DNA of 44,282 bases from Chlorobiaceae bacterium (lineage in GTDB: Bacteria; Bacteroidota; Chlorobiia; Chlorobiales; Chlorobiaceae), in NCBI GenBank assembly GCA_013334975.1, contig JAAXWL010000002.1, positions 1-44,282 on the forward strand, in the 5' to 3' direction. The position numbers and the translations under genes are program-made. Each line of letters starts with the position of its first letter. Position 1 is the stretch's first letter. The notes below the pieces were generated by a model. That model searched no databases and had not been told where the DNA came from. It saw only the letters and a program-made list of their open reading frames with translations. Positions 18,989 through 28,279 of the stretch are shown piece after piece.

Positions 18989-20044
18989 TCAAATTCGGGC
19001 AAGGATGGCTGCCGTCATTTCGGTGGTCGAGGCGGTTGCTACACCGGCGGCGGCAATGTCGGCCGTACGGATACCGGAAGCAAGTGCAGCCTCGATGGCC
19101 GCATATATTTCGCCAGCTACCTCCGGCATGGAGAAGCTGTTTTCAAACATCATGGCCAGCGATGCAATGGTCGCGATCGGGTTGGCCTTGTTCTGACCTG
19201 CAATATCCGGTGCGCTGCCGTGGATGGGCTCATAAAGAGCGTGTTTCGAGCCGATGCTTGCCGAAGGAAGCATACCGAGACTACCGGTGATCATGCCGGA
19301 GATGTCGCTCAGAATGTCTCCGAACAGGTTGCTGGTCACAATGACCTCAAACTGTTTCGGGTTGCGCACGATCTGCATGGCTGCGTTGTCTACGTACATG
19401 TCCGCCAGTTCGATTTCGGGGAACTCCCGGTGCACTTCATGCACGATATTGCGCCAGAACTGGGAAACTTCAAGCACGTTGGCCTTGTCGATCGAGGTGA
19501 CTTTTGCGTTTCCTTTCTTGCGGGCGTACTGGAACGCCAGGTGGGCGATACGCTCAACTTCGTAGCGCTCGTAGACCATGGTGTTCCATCCTCGGTTCTC
19601 GTCATAACCCCGCGGCTGTCCGAAATAGATGCCGCCGGTCAGCTCACGGAAGACCATGAAATCAGTGCCCTGCACCACTTCAGGACGGAGTGATGAGGAT
19701 GCCACCAGCGCATCGTAGACTTTGGCAGGACGCAGGTTGGCGAACAGGCCAAGCTCCTTGCGGATTTTCAGCAGAGCGGCTTCAGGTTTGGTGTCGTGCG
19801 GCAGCTTCTCCCATTTTGGACCGCCAACAGCGCCGAGCAGCACGGCATCACAGTTTCGGCAGGCTTCGAGCGTTTCGTCGGTCAGCATCGAGCCGTGAAC
19901 GTCGTATGATGCTCCGCCAAAAAGGTGCTCTTCCACCACGACCTCAAAACCGTGCTTCCTGGAGACGGCGTTCAGTACTTCAAGGGCCCCGCTGACTACT
20001 TCGGGGCCTATGCCGTCACCGGGTATGGAGACAATTTTAAACAT
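18989..20044 (-). CDS. leuB: 3-isopropylmalate dehydrogenase
   Basis: 351-residue decarboxylating dehydrogenase of the IPMDH/IDH family. Signatures are IPGDGIGPEV at the N-terminus, LLGAVGGPKW, the NLFGDILSDISGMITGS block and GSAPDIAGQNKANP. It serves leucine synthesis and, through methylmalate, the citramalate route to isoleucine. The frame is open upstream to 20170 inside ilvC, but ATG 20044 has a strong GGGAGGAG and begins the conserved FKIVSIPGDG. It lies 11 nt after ilvC. Confidence 0.96.
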   Translation of the reverse strand: MFKIVSIPGDGIGPEVVSGALEVLNAVSRKHGFEVVVEEHLFGGASYDVHGSMLTDETLEACRNCDAVLLGAVGGPKWEKLPHDTKPEAALLKIRKELGLFANLRPAKVYDALVASSSLRPEVVQGTDFMVFRELTGGIYFGQPRGYDENRGWNTMVYERYEVERIAHLAFQYARKKGNAKVTSIDKANVLEVSQFWRNIVHEVHREFPEIELADMYVDNAAMQIVRNPKQFEVIVTSNLFGDILSDISGMITGSLGMLPSASIGSKHALYEPIHGSAPDIAGQNKANPIATIASLAMMFENSFSMPEVAGEIYAAIEAALASGIRTADIAAAGVATASTTEMTAAILARI

Positions 20045-20055
20045 GCTCCTCCCGC

Positions 20056-21054
20056 TTATTTCTTTTTCAGCCAGCTCATCATGCCGCGCAGCTTCTCGCC
20101 GACAATCTCGATCGGGTGGTTGCGGTTGCTCTCCCGCAGCTCGTTCATCTTTTTGTAGCCCGAGTTGCATTCGTCGATGAACTCACGGGCGAAGCGGCCA
20201 TCCTGCACTTCTTCGAGAATTTTTTTCATTTCAGCCTTGGCTGCGGCTGTAACGACGCGAGGTCCGCGGGTCATGCCGCCATACTCTGCGGTGTCGCTGA
20301 CCGAGTAGTTCATGCGCGAAAGGCCGCCTTCATAGTAGAGGTCAACGATGAGTTTCAGTTCGTGCATGCACTCGAAGTAAGCCAGTTCCGGCGGATAACC
20401 CGCTTCGGTCAGGGTCTCGAATCCGATTTTGATGAGCTCGGCCGAACCGCCGCACAGAACGGCCTGTTCGCCGAACAGGTCGGTTTCGGTCTCGTCCTTG
20501 AAGTTGGTCTCGATGACGCCGGCTTTTGTACCGCCGATGCCTTTTGCCCATGCGAGAGCAAGCGATTTGGCGTCGCCGGTTGCATCCTGGTGCACCGCGA
20601 TGAGGCATGGTACGCCGTTACCTTCGGTATAGGTGCGGCGAACCAGATGGCCGGGGCTTTTCGGGGCGATCATAATAACGTTCACATCGGAGGACGGCAC
20701 GATCTGCTTGTAGTGGATATTGAATCCGTGACCGAAAGCCAGTGTTGCGCCCGGTTTCAGGTTGGGCGCGATTTCGTTGTCATAGACACTTTTCTGGGTC
20801 TGGTCCGGCAGGAGTACCATAACGATATCGGCCCACCTGACCGCATCGGTGACCGTTTCCACCCTGAGACCGGCCTGGCGTGCTTTGGCGCATGAGGCAC
20901 TGTCGGTGCGCAGGCCGACGCAGACATTCATGCCGCTGTCCTTCAGGTTCAGCGCATGGGCGTGGCCCTGGCTGCCGTAACCGAGAACGGCGATATTTTT
21001 GTTCTGCAGTACTGCCAGATCAGCATCCTGCTCGTAATAGACATTCATTGACAT
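20056..21054 (-). CDS. ilvC: Ketol-acid reductoisomerase
   Basis: 332-residue class I enzyme that isomerises and reduces acetolactate/acetohydroxybutyrate with NAD(P)H. The Rossmann motif [17 protein letters not shown] (about residues 26-42) is followed by [11 protein letters not shown], then [14 protein letters not shown] and the metal-binding helix ending. The short C-terminus is typical of class I. It sits between ilvH and leuB, with gaps of 36 and 11 nt. Confidence 0.97.
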   Translation of the reverse strand: MSMNVYYEQDADLAVLQNKNIAVLGYGSQGHAHALNLKDSGMNVCVGLRTDSASCAKARQAGLRVETVTDAVRWADIVMVLLPDQTQKSVYDNEIAPNLKPGATLAFGHGFNIHYKQIVPSSDVNVIMIAPKSPGHLVRRTYTEGNGVPCLIAVHQDATGDAKSLALAWAKGIGGTKAGVIETNFKDETETDLFGEQAVLCGGSAELIKIGFETLTEAGYPPELAYFECMHELKLIVDLYYEGGLSRMNYSVSDTAEYGGMTRGPRVVTAAAKAEMKKILEEVQDGRFAREFIDECNSGYKKMNELRESNRNHPIEIVGEKLRGMMSWLKKK

Positions 21055-21090
21055 ATTCGTGTTGACTGGTTTTGACTGTACGTGAAAAAA

Positions 21091-21570
21091 TCAGCTCTCT
21101 CCGCGATGGATGGCCACCGCGCCTGAACGGGCGAGTTCCCGGATGCCGAAAGGCCTGAAAAGGTCTATCGCCGTATTGATTTTTTCCGGAGAACCTACGA
21201 ACTCAATAGTAATGGATTTTTGTTTTATATCCACGACTTTTCCCTTAAAAACGTTGGCCAGCTCGAAAATCTCGTGCTGGGTTGATTTGCCGAGCTTCAG
21301 GCTCAGGAGCAACAGTTCCCTTTCGACATGAGGCTGATGGGTCAGGTCAGTCACCTTGATCGTATCGATAAGGCGATTGAGCTGTTTGAGCACCTGGCTG
21401 ATGATGCGATCTTCACCCTTGGTGACGATGGTCATGCGTGAAATTTCAGGATCTTCGGTTTCGCCGATCGAAATACTTTCGAGATTGAAACCGCGGGCAC
21501 TGAACATGGAAGCAACGCGGTTCAGGGTGCCGAACTTGTTTTCGACCAGAACTGATATAAGGTGTTTCAT
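21091..21570 (-). CDS. ilvH: Acetolactate synthase regulatory (small) subunit
   Basis: 159-residue small subunit. An N-terminal ACT domain (VLVENKFGTLNRVASMFSARGFNLESIS, about residues 6-35, then SRMTIV) binds the feedback inhibitor valine. A second ACT-like half follows. It activates IlvB, whose stop lies only 7 nt upstream. Length matches IlvH. Confidence 0.96.
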   Translation of the reverse strand: MKHLISVLVENKFGTLNRVASMFSARGFNLESISIGETEDPEISRMTIVTKGEDRIISQVLKQLNRLIDTIKVTDLTHQPHVERELLLLSLKLGKSTQHEIFELANVFKGKVVDIKQKSITIEFVGSPEKINTAIDLFRPFGIRELARSGAVAIHRGES

Positions 21571-21577
21571 AGGATAA

Positions 21578-23323
21578 TTAAACCATTGTTTTCGGGTTCA
21601 GTCGGGCAAGCAGCATGTCGGAAATCGAGCCGCCGGCGGGTACCATCGGAAAAACCATATCTTTCCGGATGACCCTGAAATCAACCAGCACCGGCCCCTC
21701 ATGGTAGGCGAGAGCCTCCGTGATGGCGTTTCTTGCCGACTCGGGGTTGTTGGCGCTGAGCGCTTTGCAACCGAAGGCTTCGGCAACCCTGACGAAATCA
21801 GGATTGCTTGCTTCCAGGTCGGTGAAGGAGTACTTCTCCTTGTGAAACAGCTCCTGCCACTGCCGCACCATACCGAGATAGCTGTTATTGATCAGGAATA
21901 TTTTGACCGGCAGCTTGTTGTAAACCGCAGTAACCAGCTCCTGGATGTTCATCATCAGCCCTCCGTCGCCGCTGAAGAGAACAATGGGCCGGTCGGTCAC
22001 ACCGAATGCTGCGCCGATGGCCGAAGGCAGGCCGAAACCCATCGTGCCGAGTCCACCGCTGGTGATGATCGAGCGTGGTTCGGTGAACTTGTAGTACTGC
22101 GAAGTCCACATCTGGTGCTGACCGACGTCCGTGACGATCACCGCATGACCTTCGGTCTGTTTGGAGACCTCGTCGATGACGAATTCGGTTTTCAGCGAGT
22201 CCGGTTCGTTGTCGTAGTCGAGCGGGCACTGCTTGCGCCACTCCTCGATTTCGGCGAGCCAGGCGCTCCGGTCTTCCTTCGTTTTCGGCATCGCCTCGAT
22301 GAGCGAGGCCAGGAAGTCCTTTGAGTCGCCGACCACCGGCAGATCCACCTTGATGTTCTTGTCCACGTTGGTCGGATCGATGTCGTTGTGAATCTTGTAG
22401 GCCTGTGTGGCAAAGGTATCAACCTTGCCGGTCACGCGATCGTCGAAACGGGCGCCGACGGCAATCAACAGGTCGCAGTGGCTTACCGCCTGGTTCGACC
22501 AGAAGGTACCGTGCATTCCGAGCATACCCATCGAGAGCGGATGATCGCCAGGGAAAGCGCCAAGTCCTTGCAGGGTCATGGTGACCGGAATCTGCTGGTC
22601 GATGGCAATTTTGCGCAGCTCTTCAGACGCACCGGCGCTGATAACGCCCCCACCGATGTAGAACAGCGGGCGTTTGGCATCGGCGATCAGTCTGGCAGCT
22701 TTCTGCACCTGGTTGGAATGGCACTTGATTGTCGGCTTGAAGCCACGGATTTCAACGCTCTCCGGCCACTCGAAGATGCATTCGGCATTGAGCACATCCT
22801 TGGGCATATCGACCAGCACCGGGCCTGGACGTCCGTTGGTGGCCAGGAAAAAGGCCTTGCGGATGGTCGATGCCAGCTCCCTGACATCCTTGACCAGGAA
22901 ATTGTGCTTGGTGATCGGCCGGGTTATGCCCACGATGTCGGCTTCCTGGAAGGCATCGTTGCCAATCAGCGAACTGGGCACCTGCCCGGTGAAAACCACC
23001 AGGGGCGTGGAGTCCATATAGGCATTGGTGATGCCGGTGACCGTGTTGGTTGCGCCGGGCCCTGAGGTGACGAGCACTACTCCGGGTCTGCCGGTGGCGC
23101 GTGAGTAGCCTTCGGCCATGTGGGTTGCACCCTGTTCGTGCCGCACCAGAATGTGTTTGATGTCGACAACGTCGTGCAGGATTTCGTAAACCTTCAGGAG
23201 CGCCCCCCCAGGATAACCGAAGATGTACTCGACGTTTTCACGCCGCAGACACTCGAAAAATATTTCGGATCCGATCAGTTTCTGTCCGTTAGTATGCATG
23301 GTTTGAACAATTGGATAGTTCAT
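21578..23323 (-). CDS. ilvB: Acetolactate synthase catalytic (large) subunit
   Basis: 581-residue ThDP enzyme that joins two pyruvates, or pyruvate and 2-oxobutyrate. The catalytic glutamate lies in RHEQGATHMAEGYSRATG. The ThDP-Mg motif runs from GDGGLMMN to LINN (about residues 440-470). TSGPGATN and FTGQVP segments are also present. The N-terminal start is uncertain: ATG 23323 and an in-frame ATG at 23299 both lack a clear ribosome site. It forms the holoenzyme with IlvH, encoded 7 nt downstream. Confidence 0.95.
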   Translation of the reverse strand: MNYPIVQTMHTNGQKLIGSEIFFECLRRENVEYIFGYPGGALLKVYEILHDVVDIKHILVRHEQGATHMAEGYSRATGRPGVVLVTSGPGATNTVTGITNAYMDSTPLVVFTGQVPSSLIGNDAFQEADIVGITRPITKHNFLVKDVRELASTIRKAFFLATNGRPGPVLVDMPKDVLNAECIFEWPESVEIRGFKPTIKCHSNQVQKAARLIADAKRPLFYIGGGVISAGASEELRKIAIDQQIPVTMTLQGLGAFPGDHPLSMGMLGMHGTFWSNQAVSHCDLLIAVGARFDDRVTGKVDTFATQAYKIHNDIDPTNVDKNIKVDLPVVGDSKDFLASLIEAMPKTKEDRSAWLAEIEEWRKQCPLDYDNEPDSLKTEFVIDEVSKQTEGHAVIVTDVGQHQMWTSQYYKFTEPRSIITSGGLGTMGFGLPSAIGAAFGVTDRPIVLFSGDGGLMMNIQELVTAVYNKLPVKIFLINNSYLGMVRQWQELFHKEKYSFTDLEASNPDFVRVAEAFGCKALSANNPESARNAITEALAYHEGPVLVDFRVIRKDMVFPMVPAGGSISDMLLARLNPKTMV

Positions 23324-23374
23324 GAAAGTAGGAATCGGTCAGCACAGACTCAACCAGATCCCTTTCCGTGACGG

Positions 23375-25057
23375 TTAAAAGTTACTTTTCAGAATGGCGC
23401 CCGTATTGGCCGAGGTGACCATCCGGGCGTACCTTGCCAGATATCCTTTTTTGATTCTCGGCTCGAACTCCGGGAGCGCTTCGAGTCGCTGCTGAATGGT
23501 CGCTGCATCAAGGGCTAAGCTCATGGTGCGTTCAGGTATGTCGATAGTGATCATATCCCCGTTATTGATCGCCGCAATCGGGCCGCGGTCGGCAGCTTCG
23601 GGTGACACGTGACCGACGCAGGCGCCTCTTGACCCGCCCGAAAAACGCCCGTCGGTGATCAGGGCCACCGAATCGCCAAGGCCTCGGCCCATGATGGCGC
23701 TGGTCGGTGAAAGCATCTCGGGCATGCCAGGTCCACCGCACGGTCCCTCGTAGCGGATGACCACAACGTCACCGGATTTGACATCGCCGCTCATGATTCC
23801 CGCGATGGCTTCATCCTGGCAGTTGTAGACTTTTGCCGGACCGGTATGCTTCAGCATCGCCGGGCTGACCGCACCGGTTTTGACAACCGCACCGTTGGGC
23901 GCAAGGTTCCCGTAGAGCACGCAGAGGCCACCAGTGGCCGACCAGGGAGTACTGACCGACCGAATAATCGTACCGTCGGGCTCTTTGGCATCGGCGATGT
24001 TTTCGCCGAGCGTTCCGCCGGTGACCGTCAGTGCTGAAAGATCGAGAAGGCCTTCGATTTTCGACAGCTCTTTCAGGATGGTGGAGATGCCTCCTGCGCG
24101 ATCAACATCCTCGATGTGCACTTCGGTAGTTGCGGGACTGACTTTGCAGATATAGGGCGTTCTTGCCGAAAGATCGTTCAGTTCGGAAAAGTCGAAATCG
24201 AGTTCGGCTTCACTGGCGATAGCCAGGGTATGCAGTATCGTGTTGGTGCTGCCACCCATGGCCAGGTCGAGCGCGAAGGCATTGAGCATGGCTTGTCGCG
24301 TCAGGATATGGCGGGGACGGATATCGTCATGCACCAGATCGACGATCCGTTTCGAGGCTTTTCTGACCAGTTCGAGTCTTCGAGGATCGACGGCAAGGAT
24401 GGTGCCATTACCGGGTAGTGCAAAACCGAGCGCCTCGCACAGACAGTTCATCGAGTTTGCTGTGAACATACCGGAGCATGAGCCGCAACCGGGGCAACCG
24501 CACTCCTCGATGGTCTGGAGTTCATCCTCGCTGATCTCACCAGTGCTGCATTTACCGACCGCTTCGAACACCGATATCAGATCAACCTTTTTGCCCGAGG
24601 GAGTATGACCAGCCTGCATCGGTCCACCGGAGACGAAAATCACCGGGACATTGGTGCGGAGCGCGCCCATCATCATGCCCGGGGTTATTTTGTCGCAGTT
24701 TGGAATGCAGACCAGACCGTCGAGGCGGTGTGCTTCAACGACGGTCTCGACCGAGTCGGCGATCAGTTCCCTGCTTGCCAGCGAGTAGCGCATACCGACA
24801 TGGCCCATGGCGATGCCGTCACACACTCCGATGGTGTTGAATTCGAAGGGGATGCCGCCAGCTTCCCGAACAGCCTCTTTGGCGATTTTGCCCAGCTCCT
24901 GCAGATGCGTGTGGCCGGGAATCAGTTCATTGAAAGAGTTGCAGATGCCGATGAAGGGTTTCGAAAAATCGTTTTTTGTCGAAATGGCCCCGGTAGCCCT
25001 GAGGAGGCTGCGATGAGGAGCCTTTTCAAATCCTTTTTTTATGGTATCAGATCTCAT
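23375..25057 (-). CDS. ilvD: Dihydroxy-acid dehydratase
   Basis: 560-residue Fe-S dehydratase giving the 2-oxo acids of valine and isoleucine. Cluster and active-site cysteines are in [23 protein letters not shown] and [28 protein letters not shown] and [10 protein letters not shown] are further family blocks. It is the first gene of the eight-gene (-) operon and is preceded by a leader of about 335 nt. The ilvB start is 51 nt downstream. Confidence 0.97.
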   Translation of the reverse strand: MRSDTIKKGFEKAPHRSLLRATGAISTKNDFSKPFIGICNSFNELIPGHTHLQELGKIAKEAVREAGGIPFEFNTIGVCDGIAMGHVGMRYSLASRELIADSVETVVEAHRLDGLVCIPNCDKITPGMMMGALRTNVPVIFVSGGPMQAGHTPSGKKVDLISVFEAVGKCSTGEISEDELQTIEECGCPGCGSCSGMFTANSMNCLCEALGFALPGNGTILAVDPRRLELVRKASKRIVDLVHDDIRPRHILTRQAMLNAFALDLAMGGSTNTILHTLAIASEAELDFDFSELNDLSARTPYICKVSPATTEVHIEDVDRAGGISTILKELSKIEGLLDLSALTVTGGTLGENIADAKEPDGTIIRSVSTPWSATGGLCVLYGNLAPNGAVVKTGAVSPAMLKHTGPAKVYNCQDEAIAGIMSGDVKSGDVVVIRYEGPCGGPGMPEMLSPTSAIMGRGLGDSVALITDGRFSGGSRGACVGHVSPEAADRGPIAAINNGDMITIDIPERTMSLALDAATIQQRLEALPEFEPRIKKGYLARYARMVTSANTGAILKSNF

Positions 25058-25559
25058 TGGTCATGACGATGGTTATCGATTTAAATACAAAAAGTATGGG
25101 CCTGCCTTTCCCGAAGCCTTGAAAGTCTGATGTACACTTGTCGAGGTAAATACGGTGGACCTGGAACAGGGCTGACGGGTCAGGCTACGAGTATGCGTAC
25201 CTGGAAGAGCGGTACCGACAGGGTAATGCCGGAAAGGAGTGGGGTGGAATGGGGTTGCCCGGCAGGTCTGGCGGCTGTCGAGGCTGCTTGCAGGGAAGCG
25301 TCCGGATGACCACTGATTGAGGTCATGGAACGATGTTGTGTCGAAAACGGCATGGCAATGGATCGGTTGTTGCGCCAGTTTATGAAGAAAATTGCAGACA
25401 ATTTACATTTTTCTATCTATTAAATCAAGAACACTCGTGTTGAGAATCTGAAAAAAACAGAAAATAATTTCATGCTTCCGGAATGGTGTAAAATGTTAAA
25501 AAGTTTATTTTTGTAAAAAACATTGTCCTTATGTTCGACTCATTTAAAATGTCAGCGCC
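25058..25559. other. Divergent control region between the ilv operon and the isoprenoid kinase fusion gene
   Basis: No conserved gene here. On the minus strand it holds a candidate promoter (25428-25400) and then a long leader to ilvD. A frame ending at 25180 has a C-terminus rich in Ile/Leu/Val (ITLSVPLFQVRILVA), followed directly by small stems (CTGAC-GG-GTCAG at 25172-25183, CCTG-GAA-CAGG). No T-box or clear terminator was recognised. The plus side before 25560 is AT-rich and lacks a visible ribosome site. Confidence 0.5.
25400..25428 (-). promoter_or_regulatory. Candidate sigma70 promoter of the ilv-leu operon
   Basis: Read on the minus strand: TTGATT (25428-25423), 17-bp spacer, TAAATT (25405-25400). 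It would start RNA near 25393, giving a leader of roughly 335 nt before ilvD. Confidence 0.45.
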
Positions 25560-27140
25560 ATGGTGAATATCCAGCCTCCTTTTCAGCAGGATCTGCCTTC
25601 GTTTCTCTTGCTGATGACCCTTGTCGGCTTTTTTCTGATGCTCGGAGAACTCTTGACACGCAAACTCGGCGTCAAACCTCTCATTGTCAGGAAAGTTATT
25701 CATTTGAGTATGGGCGTCCTGATGTTCTTCATACCCTCCATGTTCGGGTCTAATTTTTACCCTGTTGTCGCATCGCTGTTTTTTATCGTACTGGGCCTGA
25801 TCAGCATGAAAACAGGTTTTCTGAAATCGCTGCAAGGCGAACCGGTGCTCAACGATGATGGTAAAGAGGTCATCAGTTACGGACCGGTTTGTTTTCCTCT
25901 GGTCTTTTTGTTGCAGTTGCTTCTTTTCTGGGGCGAACATGTCTGGATTGTTCAGACCTCCATGCTGGTTCTTGGTATCGGTGACGCAATGGCCGCTCTG
26001 GTGGGCACTGCCGTTGGCAAAGGGCATATTGAAAAACTGACCAAAAGTCCCAAAACCGTCGAGGGGTCGGTGGCCATGTTCGTTTCCAGCCTGCTCATTC
26101 TCTCTGTTTCCCTGTTTATTTTCCGTGATTCTTTTTCCGGTGGTCTTGTCGGTCAACCTCTCTGGACGCTTCTGGCGCTCGCCCTGCTTCTGGCGCTGCT
26201 CACAACGGCTGTCGAGGCTCTGATCTCCTATGGTTTTGACAACCTGTTCATTCCTCTCTCCATTGCCTATGTGCTGTATGTGCTGGATGTGAACAGTATG
26301 GTGACGATCAACGGCTTTCTTCTGGGTGGGCTCTTTGCGCTCCTGGTGGCTCTTTTTTCGATCAAGGTTAAATTTCTGCAGAACAGCGGAGCGACCGCGA
26401 CTTTCCTGCTGGGCACCACCATTTTCGGCGTCGGTGGTTTTGTCTGGACGGTGCCGCTCCTGACCTTCTATTTTCTTTCGTCCATTCTTTCAAAACTTGG
26501 ACACAAACGCAAGGCGAAATTCGACCTTGTGTTCGAGAAGGGTTCCCAGCGGGATGCCGGTCAGGTGTATGCCAATGGTGGTGTTGCCTGGTTCATGATG
26601 GTGCTCTACTCGCTTACCGGTGATCCTTATCTCTTTTTTGCCTATCTCGGTACGCTGGCCGCCGTACAGGCCGATACCTGGGCAACCGAAATCGGCACCA
26701 TGTGGCCCAATGCGAAAGCCAGGTTGATCACCACCTTCAAAGACGTGGCCGTGGGGACATCCGGTGGTGTCTCCATACCGGGCACCTCAGCTTCGTTTAT
26801 AGGATCGATTTTCATCTGTTCCAGCGCTGTACTGATGAATGTCCCTTGGATTGGCCAGTTTGGTATCGTTCAGTCACTGCTGGTCATCGGCTTGTCCGGT
26901 TTATTTGCAAGTCTTGTGGACAGCTTTTTCGGAGCAACGGTACAGGCACAGTATTTTGATCCCATCCGGAAGAAGGTGACGGAGCGAACACACAGCATCG
27001 CCCCGGATGGCAGTCGTGTAGTAAACGAGCTCATGAAAGGTTATCATTTTGTAAACAACGATCTGGTCAATACATTGTGTGCTCTGTCGGGTTCTGCTGT
27101 TGCCTATGTGGTTGTACGGAATCTTGTGTTTTTACAGTAA
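25560..27140 (+). CDS. Two-domain membrane protein: phytol/dolichol kinase-like (VTE5) fused to DUF92 (VTE6-like)
   Basis: 526-residue polytopic membrane protein with about 12-14 hydrophobic segments. The N-terminal half (about residues 1-230) resembles the CTP-dependent phytol/dolichol kinase family: KPLIVRKVIHLSMG, then VLGIGDAMAALVGTAVGK and KTVEGSVAMF. The C-terminal half (about 250-520) resembles DUF92/TMEM19, the family of plant phytyl-phosphate kinase VTE6: NSGATATFLLGTTIFG, ADTWATEIG and GTSGGVSIPGT. A fusion could take a free isoprenoid alcohol (farnesol, phytol, geranylgeraniol) to its diphosphate in two steps. For a bacteriochlorophyll maker this suggests salvage of chlorophyll side chains. 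Substrate is inference. The start lacks a clear ribosome site. Confidence 0.8.
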   Translation: MVNIQPPFQQDLPSFLLLMTLVGFFLMLGELLTRKLGVKPLIVRKVIHLSMGVLMFFIPSMFGSNFYPVVASLFFIVLGLISMKTGFLKSLQGEPVLNDDGKEVISYGPVCFPLVFLLQLLLFWGEHVWIVQTSMLVLGIGDAMAALVGTAVGKGHIEKLTKSPKTVEGSVAMFVSSLLILSVSLFIFRDSFSGGLVGQPLWTLLALALLLALLTTAVEALISYGFDNLFIPLSIAYVLYVLDVNSMVTINGFLLGGLFALLVALFSIKVKFLQNSGATATFLLGTTIFGVGGFVWTVPLLTFYFLSSILSKLGHKRKAKFDLVFEKGSQRDAGQVYANGGVAWFMMVLYSLTGDPYLFFAYLGTLAAVQADTWATEIGTMWPNAKARLITTFKDVAVGTSGGVSIPGTSASFIGSIFICSSAVLMNVPWIGQFGIVQSLLVIGLSGLFASLVDSFFGATVQAQYFDPIRKKVTERTHSIAPDGSRVVNELMKGYHFVNNDLVNTLCALSGSAVAYVVVRNLVFLQ

Positions 27141-27167
27141 AAGTGAATCTGTCTGAAAACGTTGAAT

Positions 27168-27827
27168 ATGTCTGAACAAGCAGGGGAGCGTATTGTTTCG
27201 ATGATTGCAGGGTCGGGACCGGTGGTGATCATGGTCCTGTCGGTATTGATCGTTTTTTCCATCATGTCCTGGGCAATTATCGCCTGGAAATTTGGCCAGG
27301 TCAGAAGGTCGATGAAGGAGTCGCAGGTTTTTCTCGACTCTTTTTTCGATCATCAGAAACCGGAACGCCTTTTTACGACCAGCGAGAACTATCGGAACGG
27401 ATCGCTTCCGCGTGTGTTTCGGGCTGGGTACATCGAATTCGGTTCGATGCGTGAACGTGTTGGCGATCTCCACAAAAAAGAGCGCATCATGCTTGCCGTC
27501 AAAAGAGCGGTCAATGCCGAGAGCAAGCGACTGACCCACATGGTGCCCTTTCTGGCCACAGTTGGCAACACAGCCCCCTTTATTGGCCTTTTCGGTACAG
27601 TATGGGGCATCATGAGCTCCTTCCAGAACATCGGGTTGATGAAATCGGCATCCCTTGCTGCCGTTGCACCCGGCATCTCGGAAGCACTGGTAGCTACCGC
27701 CACCGGTCTGGTGGCGGCGATTCCCGCCGTTATGGGATACAACTATTTAACCCATCAGATCGGTCAGATCGAACGTGATCTTGAGGATTTTGTGCCCGAT
27801 TTCATCGATTCGTACCTCAATCAGTGA
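27168..27827 (+). CDS. tolQ: TolQ-type proton channel protein (MotA/TolQ/ExbB)
   Basis: 219-residue inner-membrane protein with three transmembrane segments (about residues 18-38, 118-142 and 155-178). The conserved block runs from LATVGNTAPFIGLFGTVWGI through ISEALVATATGLVAAIPAVMGYN, the channel-forming helices that power Tol-Pal with the proton gradient. The ATG at 27168 is preferred over an in-frame TTG at 27162. First gene of the tol-pal cluster, 27 nt after the kinase fusion, possibly co-transcribed with it. Confidence 0.93.
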   Translation: MSEQAGERIVSMIAGSGPVVIMVLSVLIVFSIMSWAIIAWKFGQVRRSMKESQVFLDSFFDHQKPERLFTTSENYRNGSLPRVFRAGYIEFGSMRERVGDLHKKERIMLAVKRAVNAESKRLTHMVPFLATVGNTAPFIGLFGTVWGIMSSFQNIGLMKSASLAAVAPGISEALVATATGLVAAIPAVMGYNYLTHQIGQIERDLEDFVPDFIDSYLNQ

Positions 27828-27843
27828 GCAGGAGATTGCGCCG

Positions 27844-28263
27844 ATGATGACCGGTCAGAAAACAAGGCTTATGAGCGAGATCAACGTGACCCCTCTTGTG
27901 GACGTCATGCTGGTACTTCTCGTTATTTTCATGGTAACCGCGCCCATGATGACCAGCGGGGTGAAGGTCAACGTTCCCCGGACGACCCATGAAAGGATGG
28001 ATATCGATTCAAAAACAATGGTGGTAAGTATCGATGCATCGCGGATGGTCATGATCAATGATCTTCAGTTCGATGCCTCGGAGGTAGCCGAACGCCTGCC
28101 AGGAATCATTGAATCCATGAAACCGGAAGAGGTGTATCTCAAGGCAGACAGAACGCTTCCCTATGGCTTTGTCATGTCGGTTATGGCATCGATCAGGGAA
28201 GCCGGTGTCGAGAAAATCGGCATGGTTACCGAGCCGCCGGCGTCGAATCTCCAGGAACGATGA
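27844..28263 (+). CDS. tolR: TolR/ExbD-type protein
   Basis: 139-residue inner-membrane protein. One N-terminal transmembrane helix follows MSEINVTPLVDVMLVLLVIFMVTAP and contains the proton-carrying aspartate (LVDVML). A periplasmic domain completes it, with VYLKADRTLPYGFVMSVM as typical of ExbD/TolR. ATG 27844 follows CAGGAG. It lies 16 nt after tolQ and works with it as the energising motor. Confidence 0.93.
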   Translation: MMTGQKTRLMSEINVTPLVDVMLVLLVIFMVTAPMMTSGVKVNVPRTTHERMDIDSKTMVVSIDASRMVMINDLQFDASEVAERLPGIIESMKPEEVYLKADRTLPYGFVMSVMASIREAGVEKIGMVTEPPASNLQER

Positions 28264-28279
28264 TTCGTGGAGACCGGAT

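Noticed and set aside
25058-25400. T-box or known amino-acid riboswitch before ilvD
   Set aside because: I could not find the T-box core AGGGTGGNACCGCG or other known consensus; only small stems are present.
25470-26156. 228-codon minus-strand frame opposite the kinase fusion
   Set aside because: Rich in Gln, His and Lys as expected for the complement of a hydrophobic membrane protein; no homology signs.
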